Shown here one piece after another: positions 34,306-43,059 of a DNA stretch of 64,000 nt (positions within the stretch are counted from its first letter, which is position 1; each line of letters starts with the position of its first letter). The notes beneath the pieces are model-generated. The model was not told the origin of the DNA and ran no database searches. It saw nothing but the letters and a program-made list of their open reading frames with translations. The stretch lies in the NCBI RefSeq assembly GCF_024584435.1, contig NZ_CP102197.1, positions 248,001 through 312,000 of the forward strand. Direction: 5' to 3'. Origin of the DNA: Schaalia odontolytica (GTDB taxonomy: Bacteria > Actinomycetota > Actinomycetes > Actinomycetales > Actinomycetaceae). The translations under genes were made by a program, and so were the position numbers.

Positions 34306-35706
34306 TCAGCCCAGTGAATCGAAGAGAACCTGCAGGCCCTCCGCCATCGTCGGGTGCGCAACCGGGAGGAAACGCAGCTGCTCGTAGGTGAGGTGCCCGG
34401 CCATCGCCACCTGAACCGCGGTGATCACCTCGGACACGTTCGGGCCGATCAACGTCGCGCCCAGGATCTCGTGGGTGCGCGCATCCACGACGGCCTTCCA
34501 GAAACCATCGCCCGCGTAGCGCAGCGTCTTCGCCCGCGGGATCGCCGCCGTGGGAACACGCGCCACCAGCACGTCCAGGCCGCGCTCGCGCGCCTCCTCC
34601 TCGTTCAAGCCGATGCGCGCCAGCTCCGGGGAAGCAAACACCGCGTAGGGGATCGTGCGCCCGGCCGTGGACGTGGCCGGATCATCCTCGGCGGCACCCG
34701 TCAGCTGGAGGCGAATAATGCGGAAGTCCGACCACGAGGCGTGGGTGAACATCGGCGTGCCGGCGCAGTCGCCGGCCGCCCACACGTTCGCGGCGCTCGT
34801 GCGCAGGTGCTCATCGACCGCGACGAAACCGCGCTCATCCAGGGCGACCCCGGCCTCGTCCAGGCCGATGCCATCAGTGTTGGGCACGCGACCGGCCGCC
34901 ACCAGGACCGCCTCGGCGGCGACCGAGGAGCCATCCGAAAGCACCAGGGTCGTCTCGTTGCCGGAGCGAGACGCCGACTGCGCGCGCACTCCGCGCACGA
35001 TCCGCACGCCCGCCGCCTCCAGGCCTGCCTCGACGACGTGGGCCGCGTCCTCCTCCTCGCGCGGCAGCACGTGCTCTCCCGAGGAAATGAGAGTGACATC
35101 CACGCCGAAGGTCGCCATCATCGACGCAAACTCCACGCCGATGTAGCTGGCCCCGATGATCGCCAGGGAAGAAGGCAGCTCCTCCAGGCGCAGGATCTCC
35201 TCGTTCGTCCACGCGCCCGACTCCCACAGGCCCGGGATCGCGGGGCGGGCCGGGCGAGACCCGAGGTTGATGAGGACGCGCTCGCCGCGGATCGTCCGCT
35301 CTCCGCCGTCTTCCAGGGCGACGCTCACCGTGCGCTCGCCCACGAAACGGGCCTCTCCGCGCACAAAATCCAGGCCGGGGGCAGCGAACATCTTCTCGTG
35401 GGCGCCCACCATCGCCCCCACGATTCCCTCCTTGTGGGCGCGCAGCTTCCCCAGGTCAACGCGAGCACCGTCCGTGCCCACGACGCCGAAGGCCTCGTCG
35501 CTGCGAGCATCCGCGAGGCGCCGCGCCGAGTTCACCAGCGCCTTCGTCGGAATGCAGGCGACGTTGATGCAGGTGCCGCCCACGAAGCGACGCTCCACCA
35601 TCGCCACGCGCCAGCCCGCCTTCGCGCGCTCCATCGCCAGCGACTTGCCGGCCTTGCCGCCTCCGACGACCAGCAGGTCGACGTCTTCGATCGGATTCGT
35701 GGACAT
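34306..35706 (-). CDS. FAD-dependent pyridine nucleotide-disulfide oxidoreductase (mercuric reductase-like)
   Basis: 466 residues from ATG 35706, with AAGGAGC seven bases upstream; the frame extends to 35853 without a better start. An N-terminal FAD-binding Rossmann motif (LLVVGGGKAGKSLA) precedes the redox-active disulfide (GGTCINVACIPTK). The NAD(P) domain motif is AIIGASYIGVEFA, the second FAD motif is VWAAGDCAG, and the dimerisation domain ends with HPTMAEGLQ, the class I catalytic base. There is no N-terminal heavy-metal domain and no lipoyl-complex genes nearby, so it is a stand-alone oxidoreductase. Substrate unknown; reactive-chlorine or thiol stress are the roles known for relatives. 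Confidence 0.9.
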   Translation of the reverse strand: MSTNPIEDVDLLVVGGGKAGKSLAMERAKAGWRVAMVERRFVGGTCINVACIPTKALVNSARRLADARSDEAFGVVGTDGARVDLGKLRAHKEGIVGAMVGAHEKMFAAPGLDFVRGEARFVGERTVSVALEDGGERTIRGERVLINLGSRPARPAIPGLWESGAWTNEEILRLEELPSSLAIIGASYIGVEFASMMATFGVDVTLISSGEHVLPREEEDAAHVVEAGLEAAGVRIVRGVRAQSASRSGNETTLVLSDGSSVAAEAVLVAAGRVPNTDGIGLDEAGVALDERGFVAVDEHLRTSAANVWAAGDCAGTPMFTHASWSDFRIIRLQLTGAAEDDPATSTAGRTIPYAVFASPELARIGLNEEEARERGLDVLVARVPTAAIPRAKTLRYAGDGFWKAVVDARTHEILGATLIGPNVSEVITAVQVAMAGHLTYEQLRFLPVAHPTMAEGLQVLFDSLG

Positions 35707-35905
35707 GTTGCTCCTTACGTTCGGAAAAGTCTCTTTCCTCAACGCGCGCGGTGCCGAGCTATTCCACCAGGCGAACACTCGGCGCGTGGTGATTGTCACT
35801 GCCACGGGTTCGTGTGACGCTCGTTTAGCCGGTGTATCGGTGCCATGTGTCATATGGTGACCGCGCGGCTGGTTTCAAGGCCCCCCGGCGTGCTTAGATA
35901 GTCCC

Positions 35906-36160
35906 ATGAGGGCTCTAGATATTGGTGATTTCAAGCAGGATGTGGGGGCCGCGCTCGCGCGGGCCTCATCCGGGGAAGTCGTCACGCTCACGCAGGAGGG
36001 CCAGCCCGTCGCCGAGCTCGGCCCCGTGCGCATGTCGACCTACGCGCAGCTGCGCGAACTGGGCCTCGAGCGCCCCGCAATCGCGGACCTCGACGCCTAC
36101 CAGATGCCGTCCAAGAACCTGCCCGACGGGCGTGGAGTGGTCGGCAAGATCAGCGAATGA
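35906..36160 (+). CDS. Phd/YefM-type antitoxin-like protein, orphan
   Basis: 84 residues. The N-terminal 45 residues (LDIGDFKQDVGAALARAS, then VVTLTQEGQPVAELGPV) match the Phd/YefM fold that binds DNA and neutralises a partner toxin. The C-terminal tail would be the toxin-binding part. No PIN, Doc or RelE gene follows; a terminator comes instead. It is therefore an orphan antitoxin, a small regulator, or a remnant of a lost pair. TTAGAT six bases before the ATG and no ribosome site suggest a leaderless transcript. Confidence 0.75.
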   Translation: MRALDIGDFKQDVGAALARASSGEVVTLTQEGQPVAELGPVRMSTYAQLRELGLERPAIADLDAYQMPSKNLPDGRGVVGKISE

Positions 36161-36232
36161 CCGCGCCGCGGGCGCCTCTCCGCGCCCGCGAGTTCGCGCG
36201 GTGCGAGGCGCCGTCCGCCCGCGCTATACCAG

Positions 36233-36259
36233 CCCTCCCGCGTCGCGCGGGAGGGTTTT
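36233..36259 (+). terminator. Rho-independent terminator after the orphan antitoxin gene
   Basis: A perfect 10-bp stem (CCCTCCCGCG) with a 3-base loop, followed by TTTT on the plus strand. It lies 8 bp before the end of the opposing hrpB gene. Confidence 0.88.
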
Positions 36260-36267
36260 GGCGCGCG

Positions 36268-38862
36268 CTAGCGCCTCCTCTTGGCCCTATTCGTCGGCTC
36301 GGCGCTGAGCGGATCCTCCGGCCACGGGTGCTTGGGATAGCGGCCGCGCAGCTGGGCGCGTACCTCCCGATACGGCCCCGCCCAAAAGGACGTGAGGTCC
36401 GAGGTTACCGCCGCCGGGCGCCCCGCCGGATCCGTCAAGTGCAGCACCAGGGGAACGCGCCCGTCCAAGAGCCGGGGCGTGTCCCTCCACCCGAAGGCCT
36501 GCTGGACGCGCAGGGTGAGCACCGGGTGTGCTCCGGCCCAATCCACCGGCCGGGTGCCCCCGGCGGGAATCTCGAGCCTCTCGGGAGCCAACTCATCCAG
36601 GCGCGCCGCCTCGGGCCACGGCAGCAGGGAACGCAGCACCTCGAGCATCGACACCGACGACAGGGGCGCTCCCTCGGCCAGGCGCCGCCCCCACGGGGCC
36701 AGCCAGGCCCCCGCACTCGAGGCCAGGGCCGCCTCGGACACGTCCGGCCACGGATCCCCCAGAGCGGCGCGCACCGCCGCCATCCTCTCGCGCAGCGACG
36801 AGGCTTCCTTCCCCCAGCCCAGCTCGCCCAGCCCGCGCGTCGCCAGATGCTCGGCCGCCAGCGCGGTAGCCTCCTCGGCGCCGAGGGACGCGGGGGAGGA
36901 GGACAGCGGGATCGCCCCCAGGGAACGCGTGCGCGTGGCCCGCAGTGCCCCGCGCTCGACCGACGCCCGCGTGTCCTCGTGCCTCAGCGCCGCCCCCGCC
37001 GCCAGCGCGTCCTCCTCCGATAGGGCAACGGCGGCCAGGATGCGCGCGTGGCGGGACGTTGGCGCCCGATCGATCGACGCGACGGCCAGCCACTCCTGCC
37101 CCTCGAGAGGGGAGGAACCCGGAAGCTCAGCCCCCACCCCGCCCGCCAGCACGTAGGCGGCCGAACCCGGGCGCTTGCGCGCGATCCACTGCGGATTCGC
37201 CAGCGCGCACGTGAGCGCCAGCTCGTCCTCGCGGGTCCGAGGCATGCCCCGCCGCTCGGGGAAGCCCGCCGCGGCCTCGCTCTCCCACGCCTCGACGCCC
37301 GGCAGGCGCGAGGCCAGGCGCCGCAGCCGAGCCTCCGTCTCCCTCACGCGCGCCGCCAGGGGCTCGCCCGCCTCACCCCCGCGGTCCAGGCGGCGCTCGA
37401 AGCCCCCCAGGTCCGCGCCCGGGGCACGCACATCCTCGGCCAGCACGGCCACGAAACGCGCCGCCTTCGACGCACCCAGTGCACCGCTGGCCACCAGGAG
37501 CGCCCTGCCGAGCGGCGGATCCAGGGGCAGGGACGCCAGCGTGCGCCCCAAAGCGGTCGGGACCCCGGCCTCGTCGATCGCCCCGAGGGAGGTCAGACGG
37601 GAGCGGGCGGCCTCCCACGTCCCCGACGGTGGAGCGTCCACCAGGGCGAGCTCCTCCACCGGAGTGCCCCACGAGGCCACCTGCAGGCGCGCGTCCGTCA
37701 GGTCCTGCGTGGCGATGCCCGGAGCCGACTGGGTGGGCCTGCGCGCCACGTCCACCGGGTCCATGACCCGCACCGCCACCCCGGGACCCGTGCGCGCCGC
37801 ACGCCCCGCCCTCTGCTCCAGTCGGGCCAGCGACGCCGGCACCGTCACCAGGGAAGACAGGGATCGCCCCGCGTCGAAACGCGGCTCGCGCGCCAGGCCG
37901 GAATCCACCACGACGGACACGCCCGGGACCGTCAGGGATGACTCCGCGATCGACGTGGAGAGGATGACGCGGCGTCCCGAGGCGGGGGACAGGGCGCGGT
38001 CCTGCTCGGCGGCGCTCAGCTGTCCGTGCAGGGCGAGAATCGGGACGCCGGGCAGGCTCAGGCCCCGGCGCACGGCCTCGATCTCTCCGACGCCCGGCAG
38101 GAACGCCAGGAGGGACCCGGACGTGGCAGCCACCGTGTCCTCGATCACGCGCACCACGTGCGCCAGGTACTCCCGGCGCACCCCCACGCGCTCCGACCCC
38201 AGCGCGCCCACGGCCTCCACGCCGCGCGGGGCCGGGGCGTAACGCACCTGGAGGGGGTGGATCTCCCCCGGGATGTCGACGGTCGCCGGATCGGTGCCCG
38301 TGGCGTCGCGCAGCAGGGCGGTGGCGGAGGAGGCCTCCAACGTGGCCGAGGTCAGGGCGATGAACAGGTCCTCGCGCAGGGCCGCGCGCGCGTCCAACGC
38401 GAACGCCAACGCCAGGTCCGTGTCCAGGTCGCGCTCGTGAAACTCGTCGACGACGAGGGCCGCCACGCCCGGAAGCTCCGGGTCCCGCTGAAGGCGTCGC
38501 AGGGCCACGCCCGGGGTCACCATCTCCACCCGGGTCGCCTCGCTCACCCGCGAGTCCCCGCGCACCGAGTAGCCGACCTGGCCGCCCACCTCCTCACCGA
38601 GGAGACGGGCGATCCTGCGGGCCGCCGCCCGCGCGGCGACGCGCCTCGGCTGGGTCACCAGGATCCTTGATGGCCCCTGTCCGCCACCGCGCCCTGCCAG
38701 GGCAACCGCGACGGCCACAGGCAGCATCGTCGTCTTTCCCGTGCCTGGGGGAGCCGTGACGAGCGCGCATCCGCCCGGACGCGCCGCTTGCGCGATGTCG
38801 CCCAGCGCGCGCGTCACCGGCAGGTCGGGCGGGCTGGCGAGAAGATCCTCCAGGGTAGGCAT
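36268..38862 (-). CDS. hrpB: ATP-dependent helicase HrpB (DEAH-box)
   Basis: 864 residues from ATG 38862; an in-frame ATG at 38898 is possible. Walker A is TAPPGTGKTT, the DEAH-type box is VVDEFHERDLD, motif III is LTSATLE, and motif VI-like arginines appear in LEQRAGRAART. After the two RecA domains come the HA2-like region and the HrpB-specific C-terminal domain (near WAGPYREVRAQLRGRYPKHP). Length is normal for HrpB (about 800-850). HrpB is an RNA helicase-like protein whose exact role in bacteria is not settled. It is monocistronic, ending against the terminator at 36233. Confidence 0.93.
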   Translation of the reverse strand: MPTLEDLLASPPDLPVTRALGDIAQAARPGGCALVTAPPGTGKTTMLPVAVAVALAGRGGGQGPSRILVTQPRRVAARAAARRIARLLGEEVGGQVGYSVRGDSRVSEATRVEMVTPGVALRRLQRDPELPGVAALVVDEFHERDLDTDLALAFALDARAALREDLFIALTSATLEASSATALLRDATGTDPATVDIPGEIHPLQVRYAPAPRGVEAVGALGSERVGVRREYLAHVVRVIEDTVAATSGSLLAFLPGVGEIEAVRRGLSLPGVPILALHGQLSAAEQDRALSPASGRRVILSTSIAESSLTVPGVSVVVDSGLAREPRFDAGRSLSSLVTVPASLARLEQRAGRAARTGPGVAVRVMDPVDVARRPTQSAPGIATQDLTDARLQVASWGTPVEELALVDAPPSGTWEAARSRLTSLGAIDEAGVPTALGRTLASLPLDPPLGRALLVASGALGASKAARFVAVLAEDVRAPGADLGGFERRLDRGGEAGEPLAARVRETEARLRRLASRLPGVEAWESEAAAGFPERRGMPRTREDELALTCALANPQWIARKRPGSAAYVLAGGVGAELPGSSPLEGQEWLAVASIDRAPTSRHARILAAVALSEEDALAAGAALRHEDTRASVERGALRATRTRSLGAIPLSSSPASLGAEEATALAAEHLATRGLGELGWGKEASSLRERMAAVRAALGDPWPDVSEAALASSAGAWLAPWGRRLAEGAPLSSVSMLEVLRSLLPWPEAARLDELAPERLEIPAGGTRPVDWAGAHPVLTLRVQQAFGWRDTPRLLDGRVPLVLHLTDPAGRPAAVTSDLTSFWAGPYREVRAQLRGRYPKHPWPEDPLSAEPTNRAKRRR

Positions 38863-38982
38863 GCCCTCATTGTGCGTTGCGGCGCCTCCCGGCCGCATCC
38901 GCTCGCCCCGCCTCGCGAGCGTATGCGGCCGGGGTCACTGCGCCGGGCGGCCCCACGGCCCCACCTCGCACCGAGGGCGGCG

Positions 38983-38997
38983 TAAAATAGAGCCAGT
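38983..38997 (+). promoter_or_regulatory. -10 element for a probably leaderless phoH transcript
   Basis: TAAAAT at 38983-38988 fits the actinobacterial TANNNT -10 box and ends nine bases before the phoH ATG. No ribosome-binding sequence lies between them, as expected when transcription starts at or next to the start codon. Confidence 0.55.
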
Positions 38998-40050
38998 ATG
39001 ACTACGGAGAACACTGAGCCGACGCTCGCGGCGGTCACCCTCGCGCACACGACGGGCCGCGTCACCATCCCCGCAGACATGGACCCCATCTCGGTCCTCG
39101 GCGTGGCCGACCAGGTGCTGCGCGCCCTGGAGCGGGGCTTCCCGCACGTGCGCTTCCTCGTCACCGGCAGGGAGATCTCCCTGGCGGGCGCACAGGCCGA
39201 CATTGACGTGGCAGCCGGGCTCCTCGAAGAACTCATCGGGATGGCCAGGCGCGGCACCGCCCTGGACGCGACGGCCGTCGAACAGGCCATCGGGCTGCTG
39301 GGGCGCCTGGCCTCGGGCGAGGCCCCCACCGAGGAGATTCTCTCGGCGCGCGGGCGATCCATCCGCCCCAAGACCCCCGGGCAGAAGGCCTACGCTGACG
39401 CGATCGACCGCGCCACCATCGTCTTCGGTATCGGCCCGGCAGGCACGGGCAAGACCTACCTGGCGATGGCCCAGGCCGTGCGTCGCCTCCTCTCGGGCGA
39501 GGTGCGCCGCATCGTCCTGACCCGCCCGGCCGTCGAAGCGGGCGAGAACCTGGGCTTCCTGCCCGGCTCCCTGACCGACAAGATCGACCCCTACCTGCGC
39601 CCCCTTTACGACGCCCTGGGCGACATGCTCGACCCCGAGGCCCTCCCCAAGCTCATGGCCGCCGGAACCATCGAAGTGGCGCCGCTGGCCTACATGCGCG
39701 GGCGCACCCTCAACGACTCCTTCATCATCTTGGACGAGGCCCAGAACACGACTCTCGGCCAGATGAAGATGTTCCTCACCCGCCTGGGCTTCGGATCGAA
39801 GGTCGTCGTCACGGGCGACGCCTCCCAGGTTGACCTGCCCGGCAGCCAGACCAGCGGCCTGGCCCTCATCGAGTCCATTCTCGGCGGCATTGACGACATC
39901 GAGTTCTGCCACCTGACCAGCGCCGACGTCGTCCGCCACGAACTCGTGGGCGCCATCATCGACGCCTACCAGCGCTTCGACGACCGCAGCGCTGCGCGCC
40001 GCGCGCGCTCGCGCAGCCACCACACAGCACGCAGGGAGTACACGCCATGA
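38998..40050 (+). CDS. phoH: PhoH-like ATPase
   Basis: 350 residues. The N-terminal part is KH-like. Walker A is GIGPAGTGKTYLA, Walker B is FIILDEAQNTT, and VVVTGDASQVDLP is the conserved motif after it; length is standard. PhoH-like proteins are ATPases linked to RNA metabolism and ribosome work, and they sit next to ybeY across many bacteria as here. The gene overlaps ybeY by 4 bp (ATGA) and heads the operon phoH-ybeY-CBS protein-era. Confidence 0.95.
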   Translation: MTTENTEPTLAAVTLAHTTGRVTIPADMDPISVLGVADQVLRALERGFPHVRFLVTGREISLAGAQADIDVAAGLLEELIGMARRGTALDATAVEQAIGLLGRLASGEAPTEEILSARGRSIRPKTPGQKAYADAIDRATIVFGIGPAGTGKTYLAMAQAVRRLLSGEVRRIVLTRPAVEAGENLGFLPGSLTDKIDPYLRPLYDALGDMLDPEALPKLMAAGTIEVAPLAYMRGRTLNDSFIILDEAQNTTLGQMKMFLTRLGFGSKVVVTGDASQVDLPGSQTSGLALIESILGGIDDIEFCHLTSADVVRHELVGAIIDAYQRFDDRSAARRARSRSHHTARREYTP

Positions 40051-40496
40051 CCGAGGTCATCAACGAAACCGACTACGACATCAACGTCGCCGAGTTTTCA
40101 GCGCTGGCCGACTACGTGCTCGACCAGATGCACGTGAGCTCGGACGCCGAGGTCAACATCATCTTCATCGAACCCGAGCCGATGGAGGAACTGCACGTGC
40201 GCTGGCTCGACCTGCCCGGCCCCACGGACGTCATGAGCTTCCCCATGGACGAGCTGAAGCCCGGAACGGCGGACCACCCCACGCCCCCCGGCATGCTCGG
40301 CGACATCTGCATCTGCCCGCAGGTCGCCGCCCGCCAGGCGGCCGAGTCCGGCCACAGCGCCGCCGAGGAGATGCTCCTGCTGGCGACCCACGGAATGCTC
40401 CACCTCCTGGGCTACGACCACGCCCACGACGCCGAGCGCGAGGTCATGTTTGCGCTCCAGCGCAAGCTCTTGCTGACCTTCCTGGCCACGCGATGA
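40047..40496 (+). CDS. ybeY: Endoribonuclease YbeY, rRNA maturation factor
   Basis: 149 residues, normal length. The zinc site HGMLHLLGYDH provides the three conserved His. The start overlaps phoH and the end overlaps the next gene by 4 bp, so the four genes are tightly coupled. YbeY takes part in 16S rRNA 3' end maturation and late 70S quality control. Confidence 0.96.
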   Translation: MTEVINETDYDINVAEFSALADYVLDQMHVSSDAEVNIIFIEPEPMEELHVRWLDLPGPTDVMSFPMDELKPGTADHPTPPGMLGDICICPQVAARQAAESGHSAAEEMLLLATHGMLHLLGYDHAHDAEREVMFALQRKLLLTFLATR

Positions 40497-41848
40497 CCCT
40501 TGTCCCCTCGGCCGCCTCGGCCGCCTCGCTCCCGGGCGTGCCCTCGCTGGCGTTGCTGCTCCTGGCGCTCCTCGCCCTCGTGGCCGCGTCGCTGGCCCAG
40601 TGCGTCGAACAGTCCGTCCAACGCCTGACCTTGGCGGGGGTGGAGGACCTCGTCGAGGAGGAACGCAAGAACGCGCGCACCCTCTACGCGCTCGTCGACC
40701 ACCAGCGGCGAACCCTGCTGTCCCTGCGGGCATTCCGCACCTTCTGGCAGGTCGTCTATGCCGTCATGGTCACGATCGTCCTGGCGGGCACGGGCATGCC
40801 ATGGTGGGCGGTCGCGCTCATCGCGGTTTTCGCTACCGCCGCCCTCCAGCTCCTCTTCGTGTCCTTCATCCCCGCCCGCTCGGGCGCCCGCAACCCCGAG
40901 GGCATCGCCCTGGCGGGAGCGGGATTCGCCTGGCGCCTCTCGCGCCTCAGTCACCTGGCCGACCCGGTGCTGCGTCGGCTGCGTTCCGCGCGCCCCGCTC
41001 CCGTCCCCACCGAGGCTCAGGTGCGTGCCGAGCTGATCTCCGACCTGCGTGAGATTGTCGACGAGGTGGGCGAAACCGAGGGCTTCGAGGAGGAGGACCG
41101 CGACATGGTTCGCTCCGTCCTCGACCTCGGGCACACCCTCGTGCGCGAGGTCATGGTTCCGCGCACCGATATGGTTACCATCGACGCGGACGCGCCCGCC
41201 CGCTCGGCGCTGCGTCTTTTCGTGCGTTCCGGCTTTTCGCGCGTGCCCGTCGTCGGCGATGACGTCGATGACATCCGGGGCATCCTCTACTTCAAGGACG
41301 TGGTCTCCCGGTGGGAGGCCAACGGCGGCCAGCTGGACATGCGCGCCGAGCAGATGATGCGCGCCGCCGAGTACGCGGTCGAAATGAAGCCGGCCGACGA
41401 CATGCTGCGCCAGATGCAGGCCCAGCGCTTCCACATGGCGATCGTCATCGACGAGTACGGGGGCGTCGCCGGCCTGGTGACCCTGGAGGATATCCTCGAG
41501 GAGGTCGTCGGAGAACTCACCGACGAGCACGACCGCCACAGCGCCGAACCCGAAGAGATCGAGCCCGGGACGTGGCGGGTTCCCTCCCGCTACCCGATCT
41601 CCGAGCTCGGGGAGCTCCTCGGGCGCGACATCGAAGACGAGGACGTGGACTCCGTCGGAGGACTCCTCGCCAAGGCGATCGGCAAGGTCCCCCTCCCCGG
41701 TGCCACCGGCACGCTTGCGGGTGTGACGATGAGTGCGGAGGAGGCGCGCGGGCGACGCCGCCAGGTCTCCACGATTCTCTGTCGCCTCGACCCCGATTAT
41801 CCTGCCCTCACCCCCGACCAACACCCCGCCGACGACAAGGACAACTGA
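40493..41848 (+). CDS. CNNM/CBS-domain membrane protein (hemolysin/CorC family)
   Basis: 451 residues. The N-terminal CNNM domain has membrane helices (for example LALLLLALLALVAASLAQCV, and the region near FWQVVYAVMVTIVLAG). Two CBS domains follow (VREVMVPRTDMVTID, and FHMAIVIDEYGGVAGLVTLEDIL), then a CorC_HlyC domain (VPSRYPISELGELLG). The EYGG-VTLED signature is typical. Relatives are linked to Mg2+/Co2+ homeostasis; a true hemolysin role is unlikely. It overlaps ybeY by 4 bp and is followed by era after one base. Confidence 0.92.
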   Translation: MTLVPSAASAASLPGVPSLALLLLALLALVAASLAQCVEQSVQRLTLAGVEDLVEEERKNARTLYALVDHQRRTLLSLRAFRTFWQVVYAVMVTIVLAGTGMPWWAVALIAVFATAALQLLFVSFIPARSGARNPEGIALAGAGFAWRLSRLSHLADPVLRRLRSARPAPVPTEAQVRAELISDLREIVDEVGETEGFEEEDRDMVRSVLDLGHTLVREVMVPRTDMVTIDADAPARSALRLFVRSGFSRVPVVGDDVDDIRGILYFKDVVSRWEANGGQLDMRAEQMMRAAEYAVEMKPADDMLRQMQAQRFHMAIVIDEYGGVAGLVTLEDILEEVVGELTDEHDRHSAEPEEIEPGTWRVPSRYPISELGELLGRDIEDEDVDSVGGLLAKAIGKVPLPGATGTLAGVTMSAEEARGRRRQVSTILCRLDPDYPALTPDQHPADDKDN

Positions 41849-41849
41849 C

Positions 41850-43058
41850 ATGCGATTCCCCTCCGACGACGAACTCATGGCCGGCCCCAACGCCCTCGGG
41901 GACGCGCGCATCGAGGTGGCCGCTGATGCCGCGGACCCGGAAGCCGACGCTCGCGCGCAGATCCACTCCGGCCTCGGCGAGGCGAGCGAGACCGGGGGTG
42001 AGCGGGGCGACGACGCCCAGTTCGACGACGGCGGGGTGGACCCGCAGGACCTGGAGGACGAGGAGGACGCGGACCTGGACGCCTTCGAGGCGCTGACCTC
42101 GCTCGCATCCCTGCGTGAGGATGCGGCCGCGACCATTGAGGTCCCCGACTTCCCCGAGGACTTCCGCGCCGGCTTCGTCTCCATCGTCGGGCGTCCCAAC
42201 GTCGGCAAGTCGACCCTGACGAACGCCCTGGTCGGGGCTAAGATCGCGATCACCTCGGGTCGCCCCGAGACGACCCGCCACAACATCCGCGGCATCGTGC
42301 ACGGGGATAACTACCAGCTGGTGCTCGTCGACACCCCCGGATACCACCGTCCCCGCACGCTGCTGGGCAAGCGCCTCAACGATATGGTGCGCGAGGCCCT
42401 CTCCGAGGTCGACGTCGTGCTCTTCTGCCTGCCCGCCGACCAGCGCATCGGTCCAGGCGACCAGTTCATCGCCCGCGAGCTGCGCTCCGTCAAGCGTCCG
42501 ATCATCGCCGTGGCCACCAAGTGCGACGCGGTTGCGCGTGAGCGCGTCATGAAGCACCTGCTCGCGATCGAGAAGCTGGGGGAGTGGGCGGCCATCGTGC
42601 CCGTCTCCTCGGTGGAGGGCAAGGGCATCGACCACCTGCGCGACGTGCTGGCCCAGACCGTGCCGCTCTCGCCGCCCCTGTACCCCGACGGGGACGTCAC
42701 CGACGAGTCCCGCGACACCCTCATCGCCGAGTTCATCCGCGAGGCCGCCCTGGAGGGGGTGCGCGACGAGCTGCCACACTCCCTGGCCGTCCAGGTCGAG
42801 GAAATCATCGAACGCCCCCGCCGCGAGGGCGACGAGCGGCCGCCCATGCTCGACATCCACGTGAACGTCTACGTCGAGCGCGACTCCCAGAAGGCCATCA
42901 TCATCGGCCGCAAGGGCTCGCGCCTCAAGCAGATCGGCACCCAGGCGCGCACACACATCGAGGAGCTGCTGGGGCGGCGCGTCTACCTCGACCTGCACGT
43001 GCGCACCGCGAAGGACTGGCAGTCCGACCCGAAGATGCTGGGACGATTGGGCTTCTGA
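41850..43058 (+). CDS. era: GTPase Era with acidic N-terminal extension
   Basis: 402 residues from ATG 41850, one base after the previous stop. GTPase motifs: G1 GRPNVGKSTL (near residue 115), G2 region TTRHNIRGI, G3 DTPGYHRP and G4 TKCD, followed by the KH RNA-binding domain (IIIGRKGSRLKQIG). Era binds the 3' end of 16S rRNA during 30S assembly. Era is usually about 300 residues; here about 105 acidic residues precede the GTPase (PQDLEDEEDADLDAFEAL). The extension has no recognisable fold and may be actinobacteria-specific. A shorter internal start cannot be ruled out. Confidence 0.95.
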   Translation: MRFPSDDELMAGPNALGDARIEVAADAADPEADARAQIHSGLGEASETGGERGDDAQFDDGGVDPQDLEDEEDADLDAFEALTSLASLREDAAATIEVPDFPEDFRAGFVSIVGRPNVGKSTLTNALVGAKIAITSGRPETTRHNIRGIVHGDNYQLVLVDTPGYHRPRTLLGKRLNDMVREALSEVDVVLFCLPADQRIGPGDQFIARELRSVKRPIIAVATKCDAVARERVMKHLLAIEKLGEWAAIVPVSSVEGKGIDHLRDVLAQTVPLSPPLYPDGDVTDESRDTLIAEFIREAALEGVRDELPHSLAVQVEEIIERPRREGDERPPMLDIHVNVYVERDSQKAIIIGRKGSRLKQIGTQARTHIEELLGRRVYLDLHVRTAKDWQSDPKMLGRLGF

Positions 43059-43059
43059 C

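Noticed and set aside
35906..36160. Complete Phd-Doc or YefM-YoeB toxin-antitoxin pair
   Set aside because: A terminator follows the antitoxin-like gene directly and no toxin frame is present on either side.
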